From Branchiostoma floridae (taxonomy: Eukaryota > Chordata > Leptocardii > Amphioxiformes > Branchiostomatidae), in assembly GCF_000003815.2 (NCBI RefSeq), contig NC_049982.1, forward strand, positions 18,715,534 to 18,779,533: a stretch of 64,000 bases of DNA, given 5' to 3'. A program made the translations under genes and the position numbers. Under the pieces are notes generated by a model. That model was not told the DNA's origin, did not search any database, and was given only the letters and a program-made list of their open reading frames with translations. The first letter of the stretch is position 1, and every line of letters begins with the position of its first letter. Shown here piece after piece: positions 28,101 to 42,051 of this stretch.

Positions 28101-31100
28101 GCACCCTGGGAACTGAAGGCATTTGGGGGGCACTGCCCTAGAAATCAGGGGGAAGACTGATTTAATACTGGGAACCTTCTGGGTGGCTGGGTTTCAACAA
28201 GTATCCATCACTGCAAGCAATAACATTAATACTTAAGTACCTACATCCTAACCTGAAAAGCACATTCATACATGTACCACTGCCTGATACACTTATCAAA
28301 TCTTTGAGCATGCATGAATAGCTATCAACCAGAAAATAGTATGTGTACTGGTTGTACATGTATGGTTCAAGTTCAACCATGCTTTTGTCTTGGTGAAAAC
28401 AGTGGTCACTTACGTTTGACATCGAATATTGGACAGGGGTCATACCAGAGGTCACAAGAGTCCATCCCTTCCAGATGTGAGGGAGGATAATGGTGTCTGA
28501 CATCTAATAATAAACATGTGGGGTGTCCACATTTGGGATGCTAAATATCTGGGGTAACTGGGGAGGACAGGCTACTTCCCTCCCCCTAACCAAGATCTGA
28601 TGGGTGTGATTACCATACCAGATAACCACAGTGCTACTGTATCACTGTATCCACACCAGCTGGCCTGACCTCCAGTACTGCACCCACCCACTTGTTCACA
28701 AACCTGGCATGGGCAACTCTACCCCTCCTGGTGTCCCTGCAGATTACCTTCAAGGCACCAGCATTGGGCATACATTTGAAGGATTGGATAGAGCAGTGAT
28801 CAGCTAGGAATGATGGCAAAGTCCTTAGATCTTTAAGCGACTGAAAATGGCTTCCTAAAAAATATCATCAATACAGCTTCAGATGCAACAGTGTATCTAG
28901 TGTAACTAAGGAAAACAACAATTAGCTTTTGATGATACATGCAAATCAATGCCTTGGTAATACAACTTCATGACAGTTACTTTGGCATTTGAGTGTTGAA
29001 AATTCACATACATTTCACCTACTACAGGGTAGTATAATTTGCCAAGAATAAAGGGGCATCCAGAATTGAGCAGTTTCTTCTAAAAACTTTGGCTATGTGT
29101 GCTATTCTTGGCTGACATCCACTTCCCATGAAATGCCATGACTTTGTAGTTAGCCATTATCTACTGATCCTTGAGTGTCGCACAAGAATTACCGTGCCTT
29201 CATAATCTTATCAGTTGCGATGATGAACTTCCTTCCACTTTGGAACTGTCGGGTACAAAACAACTAGTCTGTCACACTGCCAGAAAACCCATCTCCTACA
29301 GAGATAACCCACTTTATTTCCAGTCATGCCTTCTGACATTGGACCAGGAATTGAAATGTGAAATGTACATGTAGCCCTGCCAGGGCAAAGCATCACTTAC
29401 ATCTTTGCTGGCCTTGTCCATAATAATCTTGACTAACACTAAGCTACATCAACAAAATCAGAATCTTGATTCTTGAGAAGACAGCAAGCCAAATTTTTGT
29501 GATTGATACTGTGTGAGGTCAAGTCCAACAGAGCCCTGGTTAATGCCACGGCTCAGCTCATTTTACTTCTAACCAGAACTGTGATAACATGGGGCAGCAT
29601 ATCTTGGCAGCATGTTTGCTGAGGAAGATAGGATACAATTAGGAAGGAGGACTTCAAATTTCTCAGAAACAGGCAGGATGGTTATAGACCTGGAAATCCA
29701 TCTCAGGGGCACACTGGTGATGTACAGTGTATAACTATAATATAAGTAATTAAAACACCTCATCATAAATAAATCATCAGAAAACTAGCAATATTGGAAC
29801 TAACACAGTTACAAAGGTCTGTTCATGTCTTTTGTCTCAGTAAATGTAATACCTGTTAGTGTTACAGTAAATAGGGTTTAAAAAAGAAGGTCCCTTTCAC
29901 ACTAAGTTACATTACAGCCTGTACCTGTTCAATACAATGTGTCACTGTTCACCCTTCCTATTACTTGGCTCCATCTCTCATGCACTGATAGATGCACTCA
30001 CCTACACATGTAGTGCTGACCTGTTGAGTCACACCAACCTACATATACTGATGAGCTGCAGGTCAGAACTGACAACATACAAACTGCAAGGCAAGCATCT
30101 CTACAAAACATTCCCACGACTGGTGTCTCCTCATACCAGTATTGGCACGGGAACTGCATTCTATCACTGTTGAATGTCTTACCATGTGGTGAGTCCAGCT
30201 TATCCCTCCTGTTCTTTCCCATGCAAACACAGACTAATTCTGAAAAATTCATCATTGCTACCATGGAAACAGGGCCTGTTCCCTTCCCACAAGGCTTGTG
30301 GCATTACATTCCTGGCAAGATTCTGTGATGGAAAATTAATGTTTCAGGAGGATGATTAAAAGATGGCTTCAGTCTAGGATTTGGACTTGTAACATAATTA
30401 TGTCTACTTCCTGCCATCAAGAGCCCTGATCTACAGCAAAGTACTATTATCTTTTATGATTTTCTTTCACCTTTTAAATTTCACTTTCATTTTGAACTCC
30501 TGTTTGCCAAAGTAATCAATACTTACTAGTACTTATGTGCTATTCATTCTTTTCTTCCATAGACTTGTAGATTTCTGGTTAACATTTGGAGGATGTAGCT
30601 ATTGCACATGCACACTTCTTCAGTATCACACTACATCATATCACATAAAGGGAAAACCCTGTTGGTGTTGCTGATAGTAAAACAGTTTAGAATGCTTCAT
30701 TAGCATCTGCTCCCAAATTAGTTAATAGCACATAGCTGTCACACGTTAACGATGTGTTAATTGGATAGGAGGGACTCACAAATAGCTGTGAAATAAACAA
30801 TTAGGAATAAGGTTACAGCAAGGAAGTTTAAATAGATTTTAACCTCCTTGGTTACAGGCAGAGAGGTACATTTACACATTACACACAGCTTTATCAACCA
30901 AAAATGTTGGGTGGCCAGTCACAAATGTTGTCGTTTTTGTATGGCTTACCATACAGAACTGAATTATGCATTTCACTCTTTTTGAAGGCAAAGGTATTGT
31001 TTACATGTAATGTATATCAATGCTGATGAAAACTGGGTATCAACAAATTCAGTCTAGGCAAGGAGCTTTTAAAGTTTTATCAGATAAAAGCTCCTTGGTC

Positions 31101-34100
31101 TAGGCAATGGTTAATTCTCACGGAAGAAGAAATTAATGCATTCTGTTCTGTTATCCTCCCAACCCCCAACAAAATATTGAATGGAGAGATGCTAGTATAC
31201 AAAACAACACAGTGCCCAGCTACATGTTGTGCATTTCCAGTTAGCAGCCCGGGGGCATTCCTGTCAGAGACTGCAAACAGAACACCTGACTGCACAGGCA
31301 TGACTAAGATATGAGGATAAAACAAACTGTATACATCTTATTGTTGCATCTGTTGACATGTCTACAAACAGACTTGAACTTCTGTTCTGTTGACTCTACT
31401 CCTGTGTAAGTGTAACTAATGGGTAGGGAGGTCTACACTGTGGGAGAGAAGTCAAAGATACAGATGTTTGTGGAGGGTACAAAGTCACCACTTGTGAAGC
31501 TCACATGCACCATTGAACACATTCCATGCATTCAACCACAGGAGATGCTTGAATTTTGGTACACAGAGTCAAGCTGATGCTTCAAGTGATTTTCCGACAA
31601 ACCAAAGCCTTCAAACAAATTCTGCAAAAACAGTGTATACTGTGTTTTCGCAATTTCAATCCCATTCTAAATGAAGGATACGTGTGGCAAACATCATACA
31701 CTGCAAGTTTCTCATGTACTGTTTAACATGCATTTCACTTTTCAGACATACTTCTGGAAAATTCCAATTGCCTTAAAATAGAAGGTAAGCTGTAGAATGA
31801 ATAAGTTCCAAAACTACATCAAGCCTAGCTCCTCCTCTGAAGTCAAACAGTGGAAAAGAAGAAAGCAAACTACCTTCAGAACAACTGCCAATGTTGATTA
31901 GGTCTCTAATCGGCAAGAAAAGAAAATTTGCAGTCAGAAACTCACCTGTACACCGATGTATAAGATACACATGTGATAGACAGTAGACAGCACACCTGGC
32001 TACATGTATGGCTGCAGATTTTCTACCCGGGAAGACTCATTACAGACTCCAAGGACTTGTTCAGGCCATGCCCCTACCTTCTCTAGGCAGAGACGAGAAG
32101 TTCTATCTGAATGGGTTGGCTGTTTCCAGCTGGAGCCTGAGACACCCAGTTCTGACCATGAGCCAAGTCCTTGGCCATACAGATGTTTCTTGTGAGACTG
32201 ACACCAAACAAACCCACACCACTCATGCCTTGTGGTCTGGGATTTGTAGGTGACCCCTGACCTTGAAACACAGAACAGAAACTTGTCATCTTGGCTTACA
32301 TATATTTCATGGTTGCTAGACATAGGAAGTCATATATGTCAATACCAACTTTAAGGTCCAGCGGTTATTCCAAACATAATAACTGATTATTCATTGTGTA
32401 GAAAAACCTACCCCTCTATATCATAGATAAGTAAAGATGCCCTTTATTCTAAAACTGAGGCCATTTGCCACTGCTAAAGTGTTTGGCAAAGTACATTGGG
32501 ATAGACCTGTATCTTGTGGTCAAGAGTGATACAAAGCCCAAATGTGGGAAAGAAGACTCAACAATCTCCTCTGAAAGACACAGTATACACTATACACACA
32601 GGATGATTCAATCGACTATAACCTACAGTATATAGCAACTTGATCATTGTATTGCACATGAAACAATTCTTGTCAAGGGATCACTTTAGAGCTAGCAGGT
32701 GTTCCTTTTGTGTCCAAACCTATTTATCAGCAGATAAAGTGGGCCAAGGCAAAGGAAGTACAAACATCATTAATTACAGGTAAATGTGTAATCCCTTACT
32801 ATTCATGAGCAGCTCAGTAGCAAGGTTTTGTAAACAAAACAGAAAACAGCATCAGATCCTGTGTAGCTCTGGACATGTTGGAAATGGACTCTTGCAAACC
32901 AGTTTCTGAGGTGCACACAGACTTTTGCTTCCAAAAGTTACCCAGAAAGATTTCCAAAGAAAAGTCGCACCCTCAACAAAAGACCAAATATCAAAGAATC
33001 TAAAAGCATAGGGCACCAAAGTAAGGAAATCTAGAAAGACTTACCAGCGTTCCAAATGTGCAGACAGATGACTTGGATTTTTCTGAAATGCCCTGCTAAT
33101 TGACAGCACCATGTATATCCAAGCTTCATTTCACAGCAAGTTTTTCTGCTAATGTAAGCTCTCTTGCCAATTGATTAGTGCCCAACTAGTCTTAAAATAC
33201 TTGGCCTCTGATCCATTAAATGGGAGGCATGACTTCTGCCATATGGCTACCATATCACCAGGGATGCGCATTACACAAATGTACAACCACAGACAGAAGT
33301 ATTGCATATGGGAACGAAAAACAAATCTTGGTCTTTGGCACCAGCTGGCTGCAGCTTTGTGTCAATACATTAGAGCAACTTCAGCAGTCATCATCCCTGA
33401 TTACAACCATAGCATTAGCAGTTGTAATTGCAGGATTTATCATATTGACCCAGTAAGAAGAGCACACAGGAGGGGATTGGGGATTCACAATGGATTGCTC
33501 AGGCTAAGCTAAACTGGGGTATAACTTGAAATATCCACCTGCAGAAAATATCAATTTTAAAAGTATTCAAGATCGCAGAAAAAAATAGGAAAGAACTTGA
33601 TATTTCATAAGCTGAAGAAAAAGGGTTGGTATAGTGAAACATATCACAGACAACAGAAAATAAATACTATTTGAGCTCTAGAAGTGGGAACGAAAGCTAG
33701 ACATAAAATATTTACGTTTTACTATTTTTAGCCACAGAAGGTATCAACTTTTCAGCTAGCACAATAAATGTGGACCGACAAAGATGCTCTCTTCCATGAA
33801 GTAACATTTCATTTGCACTTCTTTTGTGTCAATGTTTGGAATATTCTTTCAGCATACCTGTTCCCTCTCTTTGTAGACAAAACACTGCAGTGCTGAAGTT
33901 GAATGCTGCAGTATGTGTAGCTCTTGAGGCAGGAGACATGTTCAAGTGCATGCTCCAACCTGCTGAAACACAGAACCCAGCACGCCCTCAAAACCACACT
34001 AATGTTAGTTTGACGGTACAGCAACAAGGAAAGACATGTGGCATCTTCATTCTTTTTGCCAGATTCTTGCAAACTCTCAAAGAGATTGGTAAAGTAAAAA

Positions 34101-35356
34101 TTACCTTGGGTCTCCATTTCCTTGTTGGCAGACAAAAGCTCCAAGAACATTGTACTTAATAATCAAAGAGTGTGGTTTCCCTCATCAGAGTGTAAAAACT
34201 CTGTCCAGATTTTCCTCGTCCTTACACTTCGCTTACTTTCTCTCCTGTTCCTTGGTATGATCTAGCATGTACTAATCAAGGTACTGCATTAAGTTTAATA
34301 AGCGTGAAATGTCAATAATGAAACTGGTAAAAGAAATGAAAGCCAACCATCTGGAGCATTTCTTACATCTCCAAGTGGAGAAAATTCATTTGTCACTGTT
34401 TAAGGCAGCAAAAGTATTGCTGGGCATGCAGCCTGTGAGTGTGAGTGTTGTGATGACTGACACAAGACATGCCTCCCCTTCTACCACATTGTTGCTGAGT
34501 CACAGGTACAACAAGCTTTGATGTAAAGCTACATTGATACCATTAGGAAAAAAGGAATGGTGGATAACGTTAAACAGCCTCATTACTCATACTTGGGGTA
34601 CCTACTGGCTGGCAAAATACACCAGATGATGATGATGATGATGATAACTACATAGATCTACATTGTGTTTGTATGGGTTGGCTTTATTTTGGTGGACCAG
34701 CTTGGAAACATTCTGTACATCCCTACAAAAACACAGAAGGGGTAATACTATACCACCTGTTTTAGCAGCTACTTGTAGGTGCTAATGATGAGGGACTACT
34801 ACTTTAGTCACAGACCATACCTGAAAAAGACAGCATGCCTATAGAATTTGGGGGGGGGGGGGGGTACTTCTATACTTCTATTTTTTGGACTGGTGAGCGC
34901 CAAAGGCACAAGTTGAGAGCTGCAGGTGCAAGCTTTCTATGGATGTCCCAGAAAATTCTTATGCTTTTGAGAGGATTCGGAGTTTTCAAATCAATCAACA
35001 TCTATCTTCACAATCGAGTATAGACTATAGTAACCCAAAGCATGTATCCTTGAGGCAGGTTTGGTGGTAAACCCTCAGTAGATTTTTTGTATAAAAAACT
35101 ATAATTAAAATAGAGACAGTGTATGTGTCGAGAGAGAATTCATTCTTTTTGTTTGGGTAAATCTGACTCACTGACTCTGAGTATGTGGGTGTTCGTCTGA
35201 ACCCTCTCCCTGCCTGCATTCTCTATATCACAGATGTTTGACCACCATGTAATAGGGAATTTCTGCTCAAATTGTCAACTTGGCCCCCTCCTCCTCCTTG
35301 CATACCTTCACTGACCCAAACCATTTTGGTCACAGTAGACATGTGCTTGTTCTTAA

Positions 35357-36183
35357 GGTATCTCGGTTGGCTAAATTGGCATTTTGACCTTCCACTGTTT
35401 TCTTATTAATGAATTAAGAACGAATGGAGCCGTAACGAATATTGATAGATGGGCATTAAAGAATTCTAAATCTGACTATTTGGGGCCAAATTGATGACGT
35501 CATTATTTTTGTTGGCTCTGATATTATTTTTTCCTATGACAAAATACAGCACTTTGGTACATACCACTGTAATGAAACTTCGTTTTTCGTTACATAATGA
35601 TGAAAGCTACAAACTCACGGTTGCGNNNNNNNNNNNNNNNNNNNNNNNNNNNNNNNNNNNNNNNNNNNNNNNNNNNNNNNNNNNNNNNNNNNNNNNNNNN
35701 NNNNNNNNNNNNNNNNNNNNNNNNNCAGCACTTTGGTACATACCACTGTAAAGAAACTTCGTTTTTCGTTGCATAATGATGAAAGCTACAAACTCACGGT
35801 TGCGCAAACTGATATCTACTAACGATCTGTAGTTATCAAAAATCAATTTTTTTTAATTAGATGAAAATAAACATTTTCTAATTACTACATATCATTAGTA
35901 GATATCAGTTTGCGCAACCGTGAGTTTGTAGCTTTCATCATTATGCAACGAAAAACGAAGTTTCATTACAGTGGTATGTACCAAAGTGCTGTGTTTTGTC
36001 ATAGAAAAAAAATAATATCAGAGGTAATAAAAATAATGACGTCATCAATTTGGCCCCAAAGAAATCAGATTTAGAATTCTTTAATGCCCATCTATCAACA
36101 TTCGATACGGCTCTATTCTTTCTTAATTCATTAATAAGAAAACAGTGGAAGGTCTAAATGCCAATTTAGCCAACCGAGATACC
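35357..36183. mobile_element. TTAA-flanked foldback element (Kolobok/piggyBac-like MITE) containing an assembly gap
   Basis: The stretch is almost a complete palindrome. Ends GGTATCTCGGTTGGCTAAAT and its inverse abut TTAA on both sides (35353-35356 and 36184-36187), a TTAA target-site duplication. The arms of about 290 bp match all the way to the centre near 35.86 kb (GCGCAAACTGATATCTACTA and inverse). Each arm carries a perfect CRE palindrome TGACGTCA (35495-35502 and 36037-36044). No transposase is encoded. A 100-N gap breaks the left arm, with a duplicated 79-bp block on either side, so the real element is probably nearer 650 bp. Confidence 0.85.
35626..35725. other. Assembly gap (100 N) flanked by a 79-bp duplication
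   Basis: Exactly 100 N, a common placeholder for a gap of unknown size. The 79 bases before it (35547-35625) and after it (35726-35804) are the same sequence with two mismatches. The right arm of the palindrome shows the block only once. The duplication is therefore probably an unmerged overlap or two alleles, not real sequence. Confidence 0.9.
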
Positions 36184-37783
36184 TTAAAACCCAGGATACC
36201 TGCTGATTGTGCCTTTAAATAATGATGTCAAAATTCCTAATACTAGAAACGTTGTTACCCTTGAAAGTACACTTAAAGCATAATCAGTCATATCAATTGC
36301 ACATTTATTGTAGCCAGACCGCTTGAATTCAATGTAGAGCAGAATCAGGTGTAATATTCTATCTAAAGTGTAATTGCTGCCAGGTTTTGGGATAAACTTT
36401 ATAAAGGGTTGGCCTGCTCGTACATAATGTAAGACATAGTCACTGGCACTTACTGCCTTCCTGAATTTAGCATAAGGCGTTGATGGGCCCTCATGCAGGT
36501 ACAAGTGCAGAATGCATAATATACCCACATTGTTTCACAGAGAACAACTGGTTCCAACAGGTGACACAGCATATCTTAGCAGTACCATAAGTCAAAACAG
36601 CTTTCAGTTTCACCAATGAGAAACATTGACTGTGTCACTGGTCAAAACATTACTCTTCTCACTTTTGGTGTGAGATGCCATTGGCTTACATGTAAAAGAA
36701 TTTAGACTGCCTAGCTAGACCTACTGGCCAAAAACAACACCACAAGATCTAGACTTAAGCCTACCAAAAGAAACATTGTCAACCCTGCCAAGTCTGTTCT
36801 AGCTTTTCTAATGGACCTACTGTAGAAATAAACAACTAGTTCACCCACAAGACATGACAGACATTCAACAGCTAGTTATCTCTATATTTCTAATGGAGAC
36901 TTAAGCCATAAAAACATTGCTGGTGATTACTTAACTTAGTTAAAGGTGTAGACCTATATGTCACTCAGTTTATTTCTTACAGCTGTAGTAACCAAGCTGA
37001 CAAGCAACAAGAGCCTTTAAACTAAAAATCATGTTTCTAAAACAGTAAGGCCACCCACATCCATGATTTACATCATATCCTCCATCATTGAGTACCAGTA
37101 TAATGATTTTATCCCATTCAGAAATGTTGACCCTGATAGGACTATAGCTTGCAAGCAAATCGAGTGTTTAGATGACTCTTTTGCAAACTTGTGTGTAAAA
37201 CCACATTCATTTTATAACACACACCCAGCGATACTCATCATTCTACCTCTATTGATAAAGGTCATTAACATAAACATTTACCCCTCACTTTCTTTCATTT
37301 TCTTCCCTGCTGGTATCGTATATGACGTTGATGTCAGAAATTTAACATTTCAATTTGTAGAAAGAAATGTCACACGACTCCTGACAATAATGGAAATTGG
37401 TGGAGTAGACCATATTAAATATTTACATGTAACAGTCTTAAAGGTTAAAGGACATGTTAGAGTGAAGGAGTAGAGAATTTAAGAGCATAAATTATTCAGA
37501 TACAAGTTCATACAAAATTGCAAAGGATCAATGAAAGACACCATATGTAATGTGCCTACCTCTCTACAATCCTCAACATTCAAAGCGTACAGTGATTACA
37601 GCTTAGTAGATTTACAAGGGTTACAGTGCTTTCAATTTGAAATGACCTTTGATGACCTGAACCTTTGATGCTGTTCCTGAACCCTGATTGATGGAACATG
37701 ATTTGGCAAGTCCTGCTATGATCCCCAAGAGTCCCTGTGGTGGGGCATGATGGGCTGTGCTCCTGACTCCAAGATGTGGGATC

Positions 37784-37989
37784 TACTACAAATGCTAAAA
37801 TGTTTGCGGTGGTTTTATGTTCGCATTGCCAATTCACCACAACTCCAAACCACCGCAAACATTTTTTCATGGCAGTAAGAGACCACAGTGCATGGTGCTA
37901 CCCAGTACTGTGAACCTAAAACCATCTCAAAGTCCTTTTTCTAGCTTCCGCGAAATCAAATCCCCGGGAACTTAAATACATTTACAGTA
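37784..37989. mobile_element. MITE family A, copy 1 (206 bp)
   Basis: It begins TACTACAAATGCTAAAATG and ends AAATACATTTACAGTA, so the ends are imperfect inverted repeats of TACTGTAAATGC. Near the left end TGTTTGCGGTGGTTT is mirrored by AAACCACCGCAAACA, a strong internal hairpin. It aligns end to end with the copy at 47895-48104. This repeat type, with TTCGCGGTGG cores, is in my recollection common in marine invertebrate genomes. Confidence 0.75.
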
Positions 37990-38377
37990 TCTACCGTAGC
38001 ACAACCAGAGACTCAGGACTCTTGTGAGTGAAAATTGCTCTACACAAAATTAGAAACATATGCTACACATTATCATTGATATATCAAATTTGTGACCAAG
38101 GTTACATCTGGGGAAGTGCCTATAAGTCTTGGGTTCATGGCTGTTACATAACAGACATTTAGTTCATGTAACTAATGATCACTAATCGTGCTAGATTGTT
38201 GCAGGTCCTTTACATATGATACACTATCTTGACAAACTGACCTATTGGCAAACTATATCCTTACTCTTGCGAGCACTTTCTTGCCACATGCAGTATATGC
38301 ACAGTATTTTCACATTCAAATCTATAAACCTTCAGTTTCCTGTACAACCTTGACTTTTCAAAGTCTGAGTTCTTATA

Positions 38378-38955
38378 CGAGGGGCGTGCAATAAGTAATG
38401 GTCCTGACCCACTTCCAGTTGTCTGATCTAAATGAAATTTTGTCTGTGTAATAATTCATATCTCTATGGGTTATGTTGCAAAAGACAGCTCTGAACTAAT
38501 TGTGGTTTCTGATTTACTGGTGTTTGAACTTAGTCAGGTGCGAAATGGACCAGGTGTGAAATGGAACCAGTTGAGTGTCGCGCAGTGATCCGGTTTTTGT
38601 ATTTGAAAGGACGCACACCAAAGAAGACTTTTGATGAAATAAATGAAACTTATGGTGATGATGCCCCATCATATGACCTTGTAAAACGCTGGCATCCTGA
38701 ATTCAAACGTGGCTGGAAGTCTGTGGAAACAGCTCCCAGACCTGGTCGTCCCTCTTGTGCCATTGGTGAGGCATCAGTTGGAGGACCAACCTGGGGTGTC
38801 CTACAAAATCGGTGTCCAGAGCTGCATCAAACGATGGGAGAAATGCATAACTCTGGGTGATTCCTATGAAGAGAAAGACTAATAACTGTGCCAAGTTTCA
38901 TCAATCTCCTGCTATGGGAAATGGGTCAGGACCATTACTAATTGCACGCCCCTCG
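38378..38955 (+). mobile_element. Internally deleted mariner-family element (578 bp)
   Basis: Perfect-looking ends: CGAGGGGCGTGCAATAAGTA and onward, about 34 bp of inverted repeat with one mismatch, flanked by TA on both sides (38376-38377 and 38956-38957), the mariner target site. Full mariners are about 1.3 kb, so roughly 0.75 kb is missing. The remains of the transposase are described separately. The good TIRs suggest recent activity in trans. Confidence 0.93.
38561..38882 (+). pseudogene. Mariner transposase remnant, catalytic core deleted
   Basis: The N-terminal helix-turn-helix DNA-binding part is intact for about 65 codons (CRAVIRFLYLKGRTPKKTF, then YGDDAPSYDLVKRWHPEF, then APRPGRPS), as in the mariner/SETMAR group. 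The whole DD34D catalytic region is absent. After the junction the C-terminal end reappears in another frame (SCIKRWEKCITLGDSYEEKD, stop at 38880-38882), so the ATG frame instead runs on to a stop near 38860. The product could bind TIRs at most and cannot transpose. Confidence 0.88.
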
Positions 38956-41840
38956 TATCATGATCAATCAAGATAATGGTGCAAATTCAAGTGTTAGACT
39001 TAGTTTAGTATAGAATAACGCAAATAAGATGTCTTATTAGCACGATCAAAACTAGCAAATTAACTTTAAGAAGACCTCATAAGTTCTTACCAAGATCTAT
39101 GAGTACCATACTTGTCAATTGAATTACATCAAATAGGAAGGACTTCCCTTCCCGATACAATCATCCAAAATTCATGAGGGCCAAGATAAACACAGGTCCA
39201 ATACCAGAAAGACACATAATTACAGCTGACAGTTTGAATGATGAATTTCAGGCTGGACAAAACAATGGGCTGATTTTGAAGGCATACAGATGTTATTGAG
39301 ACTGCAGTATTGGAGTTGGACCAGAAAACTTAAGCATTCCAAGGTGAAGACATATAGTCTTACCACATGTTCTTTCTGTACAGACTACACCTTCAATGAA
39401 CCAGAGAAGGGGGTTACTACCTAGAAGGCAAATACTTCGTTTCTATGGCAATCAAACATTTGGATGTATTAATGTTTTGAAAATAAATCTATTAGTGTAT
39501 TTGACTTCATGTTTGCTCAGTGAATCTTTTTCTGTAGTGTCTTCATATTCAAAGTTGAATAGCATTCCATGTTATAGCATTCCTAGTTATTGTAATTACA
39601 TACATTCAATTCAGAACATTCTTTTGTACAGTAAGATATTCCTTTGTTGTCTTAGAAAGAATCAAGTCTAAGTCAATCCCTTCTGAAGCAGGCCTGCTTT
39701 TTGTCCCACCATGGATGTTTTCTGATAAACTTGACCACTGCGTGTGGCCTTCCCATAAACTACAGGGGTTCTGGGGAAGTCAGAAAGGTATAGTAATATA
39801 TCTTCAATGTTGAAACAAGTGAAGACTTCAAGCCTGCACAGTCTATAATTACCTTACCTTGCGATTTGTTTTATCATAATTAACAGTGATACAAACAAAT
39901 GATTATCAGATCCATACTTTCAAAGCAGATCAAGTTTAGTCCACTTTCTTCTTTCACAACTTTTTCCAATCTTGACAAAAAATCCTGCCATGTCAGATTT
40001 ATCTTCTTACTTAGTTGATGACCTATCCTAAAGAGTAAATCCATGACTCTGTATGTATGAATACATCAAGGTGGTGTTTCTACTTGTCAAAACTGATTGA
40101 AAAAGAACTCTTCTATGTCAATCTATCTTCTTTATGAAATTTTCATCATACAAACCAAGAGCATTTCAAAGTCACGTTGTTCCCAATTAAAACATTTGAC
40201 TGACCTTGAACTAATTCCATTCCCCCAACAGGATCAGTAACCAGTGGATGGCATGAATTATTGAGAGGGAGAGCACAGGACCACACAGTTACTTCACTCA
40301 TAGAATGGCACCTTAACTAAACCAAGATAATGCCTGTCTTTACGATTTACAGTGTTGTTCCTGCAAGGGCTGGAGGGACTACATCTGGAGTAGACAGACA
40401 TAAGGCAGCATGGAGGGGCCATAAATTGGAACATATAACTTATATAAAATCATACATTCTACATCTAAAGACTGCTTCTTACTCATTGTCTGTTCTCCTT
40501 TAATTGACTTTCCGTTCTTGACTAGCTGTATCTCAGCCCATCTATGCTGAAGGTGACAATCTACTCTTGTTGGTCCTCGGCATCGATGATGATTATCTAC
40601 TTTATTTATTTATTTATCTATTGATCTTTAGGGTAGTCCCTTCAGTTAACGTAGTAACTGATTTCCAAGGGAGCCCAAGGGTTGATCTACTAGGGTTGAT
40701 AACACAAATTCTTGGTCAAGATTTGATCTCCTGAATCATTTGCTTCCCTGTATGACTATAATTGGTAACAGATCTGAGATAGGAAAAAAAACTGAGGACT
40801 AGTATTGAGGAGTGCCTGGGCAAAAATGTACAGGTCCCTGTGTGATAACAATTTTGTTCACCTTCAACTTGTGATCTGTTCAATCGACAAGAAAGAAGAG
40901 CATCTTCTCTTTCATTGCACAGTTTTAGAAAGTCAATAGAATTAACGCAGATTTGTTCCAAGGGACTTCAAAATGTGGTACATAGTCTACAAGCAGTACA
41001 TCATTGTTTATCAACAGGTCTGACGTACAAGAGATTCTTGCAAACATGATTGATAGTGCAAGTGTGATGGCTAAAGCATGTAGAGTGGCTACATGGAAGA
41101 CTACAGTAGGTGAATCATCCATGACTTGAAATCTCATGATCAGGAGTCATGTTCACATATCCAATACTATTTAATACCATTACAGATACAGCTTACAAAC
41201 AGTTAAAGACAACTCCACCATAACCAACTTTCAACTTCTTCAGTTGAAAATTATAAATTGTCACTATGTTGTAGTGCAGAGTTGTTACTATATTCTAGTG
41301 CAGCAAACTCTCCAAATACAATGTACATGATGTACATGAAGATATCAAAATTATCCATTAATTTTTACCCACATTGTGACTTACCTCTATTTCTCTTTGA
41401 TGTTATTTCTTCTCAGTTCTGTTAACTTCCAACCATGAACCTCAGACCTGCAGTACAGAAAAAACAAAACAATATACCAACAGGACAGCTGATGTTGACA
41501 AAGGGAACTAGCAATGACTGGCATGTGACTCTGTAACAACTGAATCAAATGCAATTGTTATTTGCATAAGAATTGGATGTTTTTTCTTTGCATTGAAAAT
41601 AACGATAACATGGTAAAAGAGATATGCATATGTCAAGTCCTAGGAAATCATAACTACATCATATTCAAACATGAGCAAACTATTAATCAGTGTCCAGTTG
41701 CCAGTGTAGCACCAGTAACATCATAAAAGCCAACAGCTTCAAAGAAGATATACAGTACAACCTACCTACAAATCCTGCACTTCAACTAGTGAAAAATACC
41801 GTTCCAGCTCAATTTTGTTTCAAAGTTTTAGTACCACTAA

Positions 41841-42051
41841 CGCTAGTTCACCTTTATTCACAGGGCAACCTTTATCCGTTATATTTAACACCAGTAGTAC
41901 GGAATATCAAGTTGACGGACGAAGGTCTCAAATTGCATTATATTGAAAAAAAATGCAATTTGAAACCACCGTCCATTAACGTCATATCCCTAAATACCCT
42001 GTTTTAGGTACAACGGATATAGGTTACCCTGCAAATAAAGGTGAACTAGCG
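41841..42051. mobile_element. Foldback MITE, 211 bp
   Basis: Ends CGCTAGTTCACCTTTATT and its inverse AATAAAGGTGAACTAGCG are perfect over 18 bp. The inverted match continues through AGGGCAACC/GGTTACCCT and ATCCGTT/AACGGAT. The inner parts GACGG.. CAAATTGCAT and ATGCAATTTG..CCGTC form the central hairpin with an AT-rich loop. No coding sequence. The target-site duplication is unclear because the palindrome may extend into the flanks. Confidence 0.8.

Noticed and set aside
33809-34159. Two overlapping ORFs of 111-113 codons on opposite strands
   Set aside because: Neither resembles a known family, both lack convincing splice or codon bias evidence, and CpG-poor DNA often gives such frames by chance. 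A short similarity (RQNTAV) to the frame near 5830 spans only a few residues.
36184-36528. 114-codon minus-strand ORF next to the TTAA element
   Set aside because: No recognised domain. It begins in plain intron sequence and its end abuts the element border by chance.
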